Assembly: GCF_001557215.1 (NCBI RefSeq)
Contig: NZ_LSJM01000308.1
Coordinates: forward strand, 1 to 6,202
DNA: 6,202 bases
Source: Sphingomonas sp. CCH9-E2
GTDB lineage: Bacteria > Pseudomonadota > Alphaproteobacteria > Sphingomonadales > Sphingomonadaceae
Reading direction: 5' to 3'
Positions 1 to 6,159 of the stretch are shown one piece after another; position 1 is the stretch's first letter, and each line of letters begins with the position of its first letter. Below the pieces are notes generated by a model. It was not told the DNA's origin. It saw nothing but the letters and a program-made list of their open reading frames with translations, and did not search any database. Both the position numbers and the translations under genes were made by a program.

Positions 1-64
1 CACCCATAGAATACACTGTCGTTGGGTGGCCGGGTGGGGGAGCGGGCCGGTGCCGTCAGCCAAC

Positions 65-832
65 TCAAAATCTCCGGAAGATTGCGCCTGCCGCCCATCC
101 GAAGCCGATCGACAGCAACACTGCGGCGATGCCGTAGAGCATGGCATGCTGTTCGGCCGCGGCCGCCACCCAGCGTTCGAAGCCCGATTTGCGGATGTCG
201 ATTTCCCGCACGGCTGCAGCAAGGACGCGGCCGTCGCGGATCAGGAAGGTTTCGGCGGTGAACCGTCCGACCGGAACGCGCGCCGGAATCGCGATGCGGC
301 CGCGATACAGGACATTGTCGGTGATCTCGACCGTGCCGGGCGCTTCGTAATAGAGGCCCGCGCGGCGCTTCAGATCGACCAGCCCGGCGTCGAAGCGCGA
401 CTGTACCGCAGGCGCTGCACCCGATGCGGGGGAGAGTTGCAGGCTGTCGAGGCCGAGCTCATAGATTGCGCGGGTGCGCGCATCGACGATACGGTCGATC
501 GGGCGCGACGAGGCGATCGCATAAAAGGACGGGGCCGAGCGGTAACGGGTGCGTTCGGCATTGACCCAGATGCCGGCGACGCGCTGCTTTTCGCGCACCA
601 GCACCGATTCGGTCGGACCCTTGACCACCACCACGATGTCGGTGGGCGGATCGCCGGGGCGCGGCGCGCTGTTGCCGGGTTGGACGATCGCCCCGAACAG
701 CAGCAGTTCCGCGCCGGTGAAGGAGTAGACGATCTCGATCTCCCGCTGCGACACGTCGGGGACGAGAATCGGCTTGGCCTGTCCCAGCAACAGCGGTGCG
801 GCGAGCGCGAGGAGGAGCGGCGGGAACCTCAT
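65..832 (-). CDS. TIGR02186 family (Alph_Pro_TM) membrane-anchored periplasmic protein
   Basis: This 255-residue protein matches the alphaproteobacterial TIGR02186/Alph_Pro_TM family, whose function is unknown. Residues 1-19 look like a cleavable signal peptide: MRF, a Leu/Ala-rich core, then GQA before Lys20. The middle, about 25-215, looks like an extracytoplasmic beta-rich domain. It carries features I associate with the family: GAELLLFG (40-47), VVVVKGP (67-73), GIWVN (87-91), PSFYAIAS (101-108), and a VPVGRF...FLIRDG stretch (187-201). One membrane helix at about 229-251 is followed by a short basic tail, RRF, which suggests the bulk of the protein lies in the periplasm. The ATG overlaps the TGA of the upstream TauE-like gene in an ATGA junction, so translation is probably coupled. 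The ribosome binding site is only moderate (GAGCTGGG). I recall this family next to TauE/SafE transporters, so an accessory role in that transport is the best inference. Family assignment is by pattern recognition. Confidence 0.88.
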   Translation of the reverse strand: MRFPPLLLALAAPLLLGQAKPILVPDVSQREIEIVYSFTGAELLLFGAIVQPGNSAPRPGDPPTDIVVVVKGPTESVLVREKQRVAGIWVNAERTRYRSAPSFYAIASSRPIDRIVDARTRAIYELGLDSLQLSPASGAAPAVQSRFDAGLVDLKRRAGLYYEAPGTVEITDNVLYRGRIAIPARVPVGRFTAETFLIRDGRVLAAAVREIDIRKSGFERWVAAAAEQHAMLYGIAAVLLSIGFGWAAGAIFRRF

Positions 833-1743
833 CCCAGCTCGACCGAGTAGATTTCGTCCGGCTGCCAGGCGAGGCCGAGCACCATGCGCAACGCGACCAG
901 CAGCACCATCACCCCGAGCGCGAGGCGAAGATATTCGGGGCGGGCACGGGCGGCAAAGCGCGCGCCGAGCTGCGCGCCGACCACCGACCCCAGCAACAGC
1001 AACGCGGCGAGCACGATGTCGACCGCCTTGGTGGTCACCGAATGCACCATGGTGGCTGCGGCGCTGACGAACAGGATCTGGAAGAGCGACGTGCCGACCA
1101 CCACCTGCGCCGGCATGCCGAGCAGATAGAGCATCGCCGGGATCAGGATGAACCCGCCGCCGACGCCGAGCAGCATCGTCAAGATGCCGGTGGCAAAGCC
1201 CAGCAGCAGCGGCGCGAGCGGGGAGATATACAGCCCCGAACGGTAGAAGCGCCAGCGCAGCGGAAGCGCCGCGACCATCGGGTGATGCCGCCGCCGCCGC
1301 GCGCGCGTCGTCACCCCGGTCCTTGCCGAGCGGATCGCGCCGAGCGATTCGGACAGCATCAGCCAGCCGATCGAGCCCAGCATCACCACATACAGGACCG
1401 CGATCACCGTATCGATCTGCCCGCTCGCCTGCAGCAGGCGGAACAGCAATGCCCCCGCGCCGGAGCCGAGCACGCCCCCGCCGATCAGCACCCAGGCCAT
1501 GTGGAGGTCGACGCCGTTGCGGCGGAAATGCGCGAACACCCCCGACACGCTCGCCCCGGTAACCTGACTTGCTGCGGAGGCCGCGGCGACCGTTGGCGGG
1601 ATGCCATAGACGATCAGCAGCGGCGTGGTCAGAAACCCGCCGCCCACGCCGAACATGCCCGACAGCATCCCGACGCCCAGCCCCAGCAACACGATAACCA
1701 GCGCGTTGACCGAGAGACTGGCGATGGGAAGATACAGGTCCAT
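829..1743 (-). CDS. TauE/SafE-family membrane transporter (putative sulfite/organosulfonate exporter)
   Basis: This 304-residue integral membrane protein belongs to the TauE/SafE family (formerly DUF81), which moves small anions such as sulfite, sulfoacetate or related sulfur compounds across the inner membrane. The internal duplication typical of the family is plain. A GVGGGF motif occurs at residues 32-37 in the first half and again at 193-198 in the second, each within a hydrophobic helix and followed by a Pro-containing segment (TTPLL, LIPAML). Roughly eight hydrophobic helices can be drawn, with a basic cytoplasmic loop (about 139-155, RSARTGVTTRARRRRHH) between the halves. The length is slightly above the common 250-270 because of this loop. 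The ATG start has a good ribosome binding site (AGGA, about 9 bases upstream). The gene overlaps the downstream TIGR02186 gene by 4 bases and lies 67 bases after the NfrA-like gene. The substrate cannot be read from the sequence; no sulfur-metabolism gene is in view. Confidence 0.93.
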   Translation of the reverse strand: MDLYLPIASLSVNALVIVLLGLGVGMLSGMFGVGGGFLTTPLLIVYGIPPTVAAASAASQVTGASVSGVFAHFRRNGVDLHMAWVLIGGGVLGSGAGALLFRLLQASGQIDTVIAVLYVVMLGSIGWLMLSESLGAIRSARTGVTTRARRRRHHPMVAALPLRWRFYRSGLYISPLAPLLLGFATGILTMLLGVGGGFILIPAMLYLLGMPAQVVVGTSLFQILFVSAAATMVHSVTTKAVDIVLAALLLLGSVVGAQLGARFAARARPEYLRLALGVMVLLVALRMVLGLAWQPDEIYSVELG

Positions 1744-1788
1744 GAGGATGTCCTGCCTAGCCCCTCATGCGGCACTGCGGAAGGCCGC

Positions 1789-1822
1789 GTGGCCCAGAAA
1801 TCCGCGCCGCCTAGAAATCCGC
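1789..1822 (-). repeat. Imperfect 17-bp tandem duplication over the stop codon of the NfrA-like gene
   Basis: On the minus strand the unit GCGGATTTCTAGGCGGC (1822-1806) is followed directly by GCGGATTTCTGGGCCAC (1805-1789), with 14 of 17 positions equal. The first copy encodes the last residues Ala-Asp-Phe and the TAG stop. In the second copy the corresponding TAG reads TGG. This looks like a small slippage or duplication event at the gene end that has since diverged. Confidence 0.7.
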
Positions 1823-2830
1823 ACCAAGCGTCAGCGCCGGCCCCGAACCGGGACGCGCATCGCCAGCAATCCGCTCGCGCCAGTCAAGTGCGATGCGCAG
1901 CGACTGTCCGGCAATCGGCACAGTCGTCACGGCGGTTGGCCCGATATCCATGCGCGCCGCGTCGCGCTGTGCTGCGCCCCATGCGCCCGCGCCGAGCGCG
2001 AGCCGCGCCGCGCCCGCCGCGGCCACATCGCGCGTCACCCGCACTGCGCCGTCGGCAAAGGGTTCGACCCGCGCGCGCTTGACCGCGCCCGCCTGGGCAT
2101 AGCCTTCGAGCTCAAAGGCGAAGGGCAGGTCGACCCCGCTGAACCCGCCGACGACGGCAACGGCGGGTCCGGATCTGCCGCCGTCGAGCGCCAGCCGCTG
2201 TTCGGCGAGGAACCGCATCGGCGCACGCCACGGCCGCCATTCCACCCCAAGCGCCAGCTCACGCCCGCTGCCCGCCAGTGGCGTGGTCGCCCGTGCATAC
2301 ATCGCCAACCGCCCGCGCCGGTCGAGCGTGTGGGCGATGCGCAGACCGGCCTGGTCGCCGCCCAGCATCGCGCCGCCGACCCCCGCCCCGCGCCGGGTAA
2401 CCAACCACACGCTCGCCTGCCAGCGATCAGGCGTCGCGCGGGGCGCCAGCATCGCGGGCGGGGCGGGGATGCGCGGCAGTTGCTCGGACGTGGCTACACT
2501 GGCCCGCTCGGGGCCGAATGAGACGAGGTTCAGCATGGCGAAGCTGGCCTGAGGTGGCGCTGGGGCCAGTGCGGGGGCCTCGATGGCCGGTCGTGCCTCC
2601 GACACGCGTGACGGCATCCGGCGCGGCGCGATGATCGGGGGAAGCGGCGCCGGGGCGCGGGCGGTCGGCGCGGCGGCGGCGGGGCGGAGCGGCATTGCCG
2701 CCTCGATCGCCTCGGGCAGGCTTGCGCCTTCGGGCCATAGCAGCACGACGCGCATTGCCGCCCAGCCGACCGCCACCGTGGCGAGGAACCGCAGCGGTCG
2801 GCCTCGGCCGTGCAGGGCGTCGGCGGTCAC
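1811..2830 (-). CDS. Membrane-anchored, proline-rich protein with NfrA C-terminal-like (predicted outer-membrane) domain
   Basis: This 339-residue protein has three visible parts. A hydrophobic helix at about 13-32 follows a short basic N-terminus (RGRPLRF). A Pro/Ala-rich low-complexity stretch spans about 46-95. A C-terminal domain, about 133-339, is rich in alternating polar and hydrophobic stretches such as ELALGVEWRP (191-200), GPAVAVVGGF (221-230) and SLRIALDWRE (310-319), and ends in LTLGADF. A terminal Phe after an alternating strand is typical of outer-membrane beta-barrels. I recall this C-terminal domain as similar to the C-terminal part of NfrA, the N4 phage adsorption protein A. 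It sits directly behind an NfrB-like glycosyltransferase, which supports this. E. coli NfrA is far longer, with TPR repeats that are missing here. The start is GTG at 2830, overlapping the glycosyltransferase TGA by 4 bases; the next ATG (Met26) would cut the membrane helix. The gene is convincing; the function is inferred, probably polysaccharide export. Confidence 0.75.
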   Translation of the reverse strand: MTADALHGRGRPLRFLATVAVGWAAMRVVLLWPEGASLPEAIEAAMPLRPAAAAPTARAPAPLPPIIAPRRMPSRVSEARPAIEAPALAPAPPQASFAMLNLVSFGPERASVATSEQLPRIPAPPAMLAPRATPDRWQASVWLVTRRGAGVGGAMLGGDQAGLRIAHTLDRRGRLAMYARATTPLAGSGRELALGVEWRPWRAPMRFLAEQRLALDGGRSGPAVAVVGGFSGVDLPFAFELEGYAQAGAVKRARVEPFADGAVRVTRDVAAAGAARLALGAGAWGAAQRDAARMDIGPTAVTTVPIAGQSLRIALDWRERIAGDARPGSGPALTLGADF

Positions 2831-4203
2831 GCCGCGCGCTCAGGCGAGTCGGGGAAGTGATGCGCGGTCTTGTCCCAGCGCGCCGGGACGCCGCGCAGCG
2901 TGGGCCAATAGATCGCGATGGCGCGACGTGCGGCAAGCAGCGCGATGAGATTGGCGACCAGCACCCGTGGAATCGCCAGCAGCGCCTGCACCGGACCATG
3001 CGCGGCTGCAGTGAAGCCGATCCGCATCGCCACGCGCCAGCCGAGCAGGCCGGCATTGACCGCGAGCAGCCAGCCGATCGGGACATCGGGGGTCGGCCCG
3101 GGCGTCCCGGCCAGCCGATGCCCGACCAGCGACAGGCCCCAGGCGACCAATGCGACATAGGCGATGGCCAGCACCGGAATCGCCAGCGTCGCGCGCCGGT
3201 CGCGCATCCGCATCCAATGCTCGCCGATCGATCCGCCGCGCTGCCACCCCACCCGGTCCCATCCGGCGAGCGCAATGCCGGTCAGCCAGCGCGCCTTTTG
3301 CCGCACCGCCGCGTTGAGGCTGGCGGGGAAATAGGCGCGCACCGCGACCAGTCGCCCCTCCGCATCGCGTGCGCGCACGAACCGCGTGCGTCCGCCCAGA
3401 GCGGCGACGGTGAGGCCCAGCTCATAATCCTCGGTCAGGCTGGCGGCGTCGAACGGCTGCCCGCCGCGGCTGTCGGCAATGCGGCCGAGCATCGTGCGCC
3501 GGATCGCGCAGCCGACGCCAGCGAACGGGATTGCCGCGCCCAGCGCCGCACGCACGATCAGGTTCTTGCCGTGGCTCTCCGCGAATTCGTCCAGATAATG
3601 CCCGGCGACCAAAGGCGAGCGCGCATCGGCCAGCGGCACGACCGGGAGCTGCACCGCGTCATGGTTGGTCAGCCAGGCGGCGAAGACGCGCAGCTCATCG
3701 TGATGCACCAGATCCTCGGCATCGTGCAGCACGACCGCTGCGCAGGGTTCGCCCGCCGCCTCGTCGCGCAGCAGCGCGCGCCACAGCGCGTTGAGGCAAT
3801 CGGCCTTGGTCGTCGGCCCCGGCGTCGGTCCGATGACCAGTCGCACGCGCGTGTCGCTGGTCGCGACCTCCGCCACTGCGGCGATCGTGGCGGGATCGTT
3901 GGGATAGGTGCCGACATAGATGCGGTAATCGCCAGCGCCATAGCGGGCCAGCGTCGCGCGCAGCATTGGTGCGATCACGGCGGCCTCGTCCCAGGCGGGA
4001 ATGAACAGGGCCATCGGCAGCGGAGATGCGGCGGCAGGGCAATCGTCCGCGCCCCGCCACCAGCCGCGCAGGCGGGCAACGGCATAGGCAAAGTCGATCA
4101 ACAGATCGTCGATCCCGCCGATCAGGAAACCGATCGCCGCAAACAGCATCGCTTCGCGCGCGATGCCGTCGATGACGAACAGGATCGTCTCGCTCGCCCC
4201 CAT
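2827..4203 (-). CDS. NfrB-like family 2 glycosyltransferase, membrane-bound
   Basis: This 458-residue protein is a processive-type GT2 glycosyltransferase. A hydrophobic N-terminal segment (about 16-42) precedes the catalytic domain. That domain opens with PMALFIPAWDEA (63-74) and carries the metal/nucleotide-sugar motif DAED (161-164), an acceptor-side LTEDYELGL (256-264) and QKARW (302-306), a QxxRW motif. Hydrophobic helices follow at about 338-360, 375-396 and 404-425, then a conserved-looking tail RWDKTAHHFP (442-451). The best match I recognise is NfrB (N4 adsorption protein B), which in E. coli makes an exopolysaccharide with NfrA. E. coli NfrB is about 745 residues and carries a C-terminal MshEN-type c-di-GMP-binding domain; this protein ends before any such domain. 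The ATG has a clear GGGGGAG ribosome binding site. It begins the probable operon after the rpoZ terminator and overlaps the next gene by 4 bases (GTGA). Sugar donor and product are unknown. Confidence 0.9.
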   Translation of the reverse strand: MGASETILFVIDGIAREAMLFAAIGFLIGGIDDLLIDFAYAVARLRGWWRGADDCPAAASPLPMALFIPAWDEAAVIAPMLRATLARYGAGDYRIYVGTYPNDPATIAAVAEVATSDTRVRLVIGPTPGPTTKADCLNALWRALLRDEAAGEPCAAVVLHDAEDLVHHDELRVFAAWLTNHDAVQLPVVPLADARSPLVAGHYLDEFAESHGKNLIVRAALGAAIPFAGVGCAIRRTMLGRIADSRGGQPFDAASLTEDYELGLTVAALGGRTRFVRARDAEGRLVAVRAYFPASLNAAVRQKARWLTGIALAGWDRVGWQRGGSIGEHWMRMRDRRATLAIPVLAIAYVALVAWGLSLVGHRLAGTPGPTPDVPIGWLLAVNAGLLGWRVAMRIGFTAAAHGPVQALLAIPRVLVANLIALLAARRAIAIYWPTLRGVPARWDKTAHHFPDSPERAA

Positions 4204-4218
4204 GCCGACTCCCCCGAT

Positions 4219-4238
4219 TCGGACGCATTACTGTCCGA
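4219..4238. repeat. Inverted repeat in the leader of the glycosyltransferase gene
   Basis: TCGGAC (4219-4224) and GTCCGA (4233-4238) form a perfect 6-bp inverted repeat with an 8-base spacer. It ends 16 bases before the glycosyltransferase start codon, just upstream of the ribosome binding site. It could be a protein-binding site or an mRNA hairpin controlling translation. No regulator is identifiable. Confidence 0.45.
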
Positions 4239-4254
4239 TTCAGATCAGCCGGGA

Positions 4255-4278
4255 GCAAGCGCAAACTCAGTTGCTTGC
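4255..4278. repeat. Bulged inverted repeat upstream of the glycosyltransferase operon
   Basis: GCAAGC-gca-AACT (4255-4267) pairs with AGTTGCTTGC (4269-4278), giving 10 pairs around a single central base with a 3-base bulge (gca, 4261-4263) in one arm. It lies 52-75 bases before the glycosyltransferase start and after the rpoZ terminator, where an operator would sit. I could not place a convincing -35/-10 pair around it, so an operator role is only a possibility. Confidence 0.4.
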
Positions 4279-4312
4279 ACCAGAGTGGAGCAAAGACCGG
4301 CCCCATTATGCG

Positions 4313-4342
4313 AAAAGGCCGCCGCCCGGTGGGGCAGCGGCC
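4313..4342 (-). terminator. Intrinsic terminator of rpoZ
   Basis: On the minus strand, 27 bases after the rpoZ TAA, an 11-pair GC-rich stem forms: GGCCGCTGCCC, loop CACC, then GGGCGGCGGCC, with one U-G pair. It is followed at once by TTTT (4316-4313). This is a classic Rho-independent terminator. It separates rpoZ from the glycosyltransferase operon, which should therefore need its own promoter within 4204-4312. Confidence 0.88.
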
Positions 4343-4369
4343 GTTCGTCTGGCAGCGATACCGTCGGCC

Positions 4370-4714
4370 TTAGCCGTCGTAATCTGCGCCCAGATTCTGG
4401 TTGCGCGGCGGGGCAGCGGCGGTGAGGCGCAGCGCTTCGGCCGATGCAGCCAAGCTGCCGACGTCATCGGGCGCTTCCTCATCGTCGATCTGCACGCGCT
4501 GCAGGCTGCCGACCAGGGCTTCCTCGAGCTGGTCGGGACGGACGGTTTCCTCCGCGATCTCGCGCAGCGCGACGACCGGGTTCTTGTCGCGGTCGCGATC
4601 GATGGTCAGCTCTGCGCCGCCGGAAATCTGACGCGCGCGCTGGGCCGCCAGCAGCACGAGATCGAAACGGTTCGAAACCTTGTCGACGCAATCCTCGACA
4701 GTGACGCGCGCCAT
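4370..4714 (-). CDS. rpoZ: DNA-directed RNA polymerase omega subunit
   Basis: This 114-residue protein is the omega subunit, which binds the beta-prime subunit and helps RNA polymerase assembly. In many bacteria omega forms part of a ppGpp site. The N-terminal half is canonical: [20 protein letters not shown] (1-20), [10 protein letters not shown] (21-30), then [18 protein letters not shown] (41-58). The acidic and then variable C-terminal tail (about 76-114) is the extension common in alphaproteobacteria. The ATG at 4714 has a strong ribosome binding site (AAAGGAAG, about 7 bases spacing) and a housekeeping-type promoter just upstream. The gene appears to be transcribed alone, being flanked by its promoter and a strong terminator. 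The stringent-response synthase gene often found next to rpoZ is not downstream here. Start and identity are both secure. Confidence 0.98.
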   Translation of the reverse strand: MARVTVEDCVDKVSNRFDLVLLAAQRARQISGGAELTIDRDRDKNPVVALREIAEETVRPDQLEEALVGSLQRVQIDDEEAPDDVGSLAASAEALRLTAAAPPRNQNLGADYDG

Positions 4715-4753
4715 GGAACGCTTCCTTTGGGCAGGGATACAGGAAAGGGGGCC

Positions 4754-4781
4754 ATCTAGTTGCTGTCCCTCGCCGAGTCAA
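4754..4781 (-). promoter_or_regulatory. Predicted rpoZ promoter
   Basis: On the minus strand TTGACT (4781-4776, preceded by C, so CTTGAC) is followed after 16 bases by CTAGAT (4759-4754). The -35 has 5 of 6 consensus bases. The -10 fits the CTANAW core seen in alphaproteobacterial housekeeping promoters better than it fits TATAAT. The expected transcript start leaves a leader of about 30 bases before the rpoZ ribosome binding site and start. Confidence 0.6.
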
Positions 4782-4845
4782 GGAAATCGCCCCGCGAGTC
4801 CGCCGGGGGTGGAACAATCCGGGTAGGCATGCGATCCCGCTGGGC

Positions 4846-6066
4846 ATGGAGCTAGCCCCCGACCCCTTGCCCGGTCTTGCCGCGGGCCTGCCCCCGGAAC
4901 CGCCGCCCCAGCCGGTGTTCGTGATCGCGGGCAGTCGGCTGCAATTGCTCGACACCGGGCCGCGCCGGCTCGACGCATTGCTGGAGCTGATCGCGGGTGC
5001 GCGTCGCTCGCTGCGGCTGCTCTATTATATCTATTCCGACGATGCGGTCGGGGCGCGGGTGCGCGACGCGATGATCGCGGCGGTCGAGCGCGGGGTAGAG
5101 GTCACGCTGATCGTCGATGGGCTGGGAAGCGACCCGGCCTATGACCGCGATTTCTTTGCGCCGCTGCGCGATGCGGGCGGCCGGGTGTGCTTCTTCGTGC
5201 CGCGCTGGGGGCGGCGCTATCTGCTCCGCAACCATCAGAAGATCGCGCTGGCCGATGGCGAGAGCGAGGATGCGCGGATCATCATCGGCGGGTTCAACAT
5301 CCAGGACGATTATTTCGGCGCGCCGGGCAGCGACGGCTGGCGCGATCTGGGCCTGCTGGTCGCCGGCCCGGCGGCGGCGCGGATGACCGGCTATTTCGAT
5401 GCGCTGTGGCAGTGGACGCTGCAGCCGCGCGCGCCGCTGCGCACGCTGCGTCGCGCGCTCAAGCGATGGAGCGAGCCGGACGGGCAGCTGCGCTGGCTGC
5501 TCGGCGGGCCGACCAGGCGGCTCAGCCCGTGGGCGCGCGCGGTTCGCCGCGACATGAAGAATGCGCGCGCGATCGACATCCTCGCCGCCTATTTCTTTCC
5601 GAGCCCCGCGATGCTGCTGCGGTTGGGTCGTGCCGCTCGACGCGGGGGGCAGGTCCGGGTGGTGGTGCCGTCGATCACCGACAACCACCTGACGCTGCAC
5701 GCGGCGCGCTTCACCTATCGCGGGCTGCTGCGCCGGGGCGTGCGGGTGTTCGAATATCTGCCGACCAAGCTGCACACCAAATTGTTCGTGATCGACGACA
5801 AGGTGCAGATCGGATCGGCCAATTTCGACATGCGCAGCCTGTTCCTGAACCTGGAAGTGATGCTGCGGATCGACGATGCGGCGTTCGCGGCGCATGTCCG
5901 CGCCTATGTCGATGCCGAAGTGGCGCGGTCGCTGGAAGTGACGCGGGCACTGCACCGCGCGCGCACCGGATGGTGGACGCGGATGATGCAGGCGGCGGTC
6001 TATTTCGTGGTCGGCGTGCTCGACTATCGCGTCACGCGCTCGCTCAATATCACGCAGGAGGATTGA
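4846..6066 (+). CDS. Phospholipase D-superfamily phosphatidyltransferase (cardiolipin synthase-like)
   Basis: This 406-residue protein has the two HKD motifs of the phospholipase D superfamily. The first is HQKIALAD (H130, K132, D137), followed by IIIGGFN (145-151). The second is HTKLFVID (H310, K312, D317), followed by QIGSANFDMRS (321-331). In bacteria this two-motif layout is typical of cardiolipin synthases, which join phosphatidyl groups. There are no N-terminal membrane helices, unlike ClsA; the length and layout are closer to ClsB (about 413 residues). A proline-rich start (about 5-23) precedes the domain, and a hydrophobic C-terminal segment (about 382-393) could touch the membrane. 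The ATG at 4846 has a weak ribosome binding site; Val24 (GTG) is a possible but less likely later start. The gene diverges from rpoZ, with 131 bases between the starts. It stands alone and ends just before a structured repeat. Substrate is not shown by the sequence. Confidence 0.94.
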   Translation: MELAPDPLPGLAAGLPPEPPPQPVFVIAGSRLQLLDTGPRRLDALLELIAGARRSLRLLYYIYSDDAVGARVRDAMIAAVERGVEVTLIVDGLGSDPAYDRDFFAPLRDAGGRVCFFVPRWGRRYLLRNHQKIALADGESEDARIIIGGFNIQDDYFGAPGSDGWRDLGLLVAGPAAARMTGYFDALWQWTLQPRAPLRTLRRALKRWSEPDGQLRWLLGGPTRRLSPWARAVRRDMKNARAIDILAAYFFPSPAMLLRLGRAARRGGQVRVVVPSITDNHLTLHAARFTYRGLLRRGVRVFEYLPTKLHTKLFVIDDKVQIGSANFDMRSLFLNLEVMLRIDDAAFAAHVRAYVDAEVARSLEVTRALHRARTGWWTRMMQAAVYFVVGVLDYRVTRSLNITQED

Positions 6067-6075
6067 GTTTGAATG

Positions 6076-6126
6076 ATCCTCCCCCGCCAGGGGGAGGTGT
6101 CAGCGCAGCTGACGGAGGGGGAGGAT
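6076..6126 (+). repeat. REP-like structured repeat, copy 1
   Basis: Nine bases after the PLD stop codon begins a unit with ends ATCCTCCCCC (6076-6085) and GGGGGAGGAT (6117-6126) that pair perfectly over 10 bp. Inside are a local hairpin, CCTCCCCC-gcca-GGGGGAGG (6078-6097), and a small stem-loop, GTCAGC-GCA-GCTGAC (6099-6113). The outer pairing and the first hairpin are mutually exclusive, because both use the same CCTCCCCC arm. Placement directly behind the gene suggests it may also protect or end the mRNA, although no T-run follows. Similar elements are, as I recall, common between genes in sphingomonads. Confidence 0.8.
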
Positions 6127-6159
6127 GGCTGTGCGATCATGGCTCTTGCCGTGGCGCTT

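Noticed and set aside
1..28. Inverted repeat CACCCA ... TGGGTG near the left edge, considered as a terminator of the minus-strand operon
   Set aside because: Only six pairs with a 16-base spacer, no T-run, and it is cut by the window edge, so a terminator cannot be supported.
26..850. A 274-codon open frame on the plus strand, opposite the TIGR02186 gene
   Set aside because: It shows no signal peptide, membrane segment or family motif, while the minus-strand frame has all of these plus a coupled start.
1771..1792. Short palindromes (GCGG-AAGG-CCGC and GGCC-GCGT-GGCC) in the gap between the NfrA-like and TauE-like genes, considered as a terminator
   Set aside because: Stems of four pairs without a T-run are expected by chance in such GC-rich DNA.
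796..2082. A 428-codon open frame on the plus strand, opposite the TauE-like gene
   Set aside because: It is rich in Gln, His, Arg and Glu (antisense of a Leu/Val/Gly membrane protein) and spans two minus-strand genes and the gap between them. It has no motif of its own.
2695..4425. A 576-codon open frame on the plus strand, opposite the glycosyltransferase
   Set aside because: Its composition is dominated by Arg, Ala, Gln, Asp and His with no recognisable motif, as expected for the antisense of a high-GC gene. The minus-strand gene has clear catalytic motifs and a good start.
4760..4788. Possible plus-strand promoter for the PLD gene (TTGCTG, 17 bases, GAAATC)
   Set aside because: The -10 has few consensus bases and it overlaps the much better minus-strand rpoZ promoter, so it cannot be called.
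4852..5955. A 367-codon open frame on the minus strand, opposite the PLD gene
   Set aside because: The plus strand carries both intact HKD motifs with correct spacing. The opposite frame is a high-GC shadow with many Arg/Gln/His repeats.
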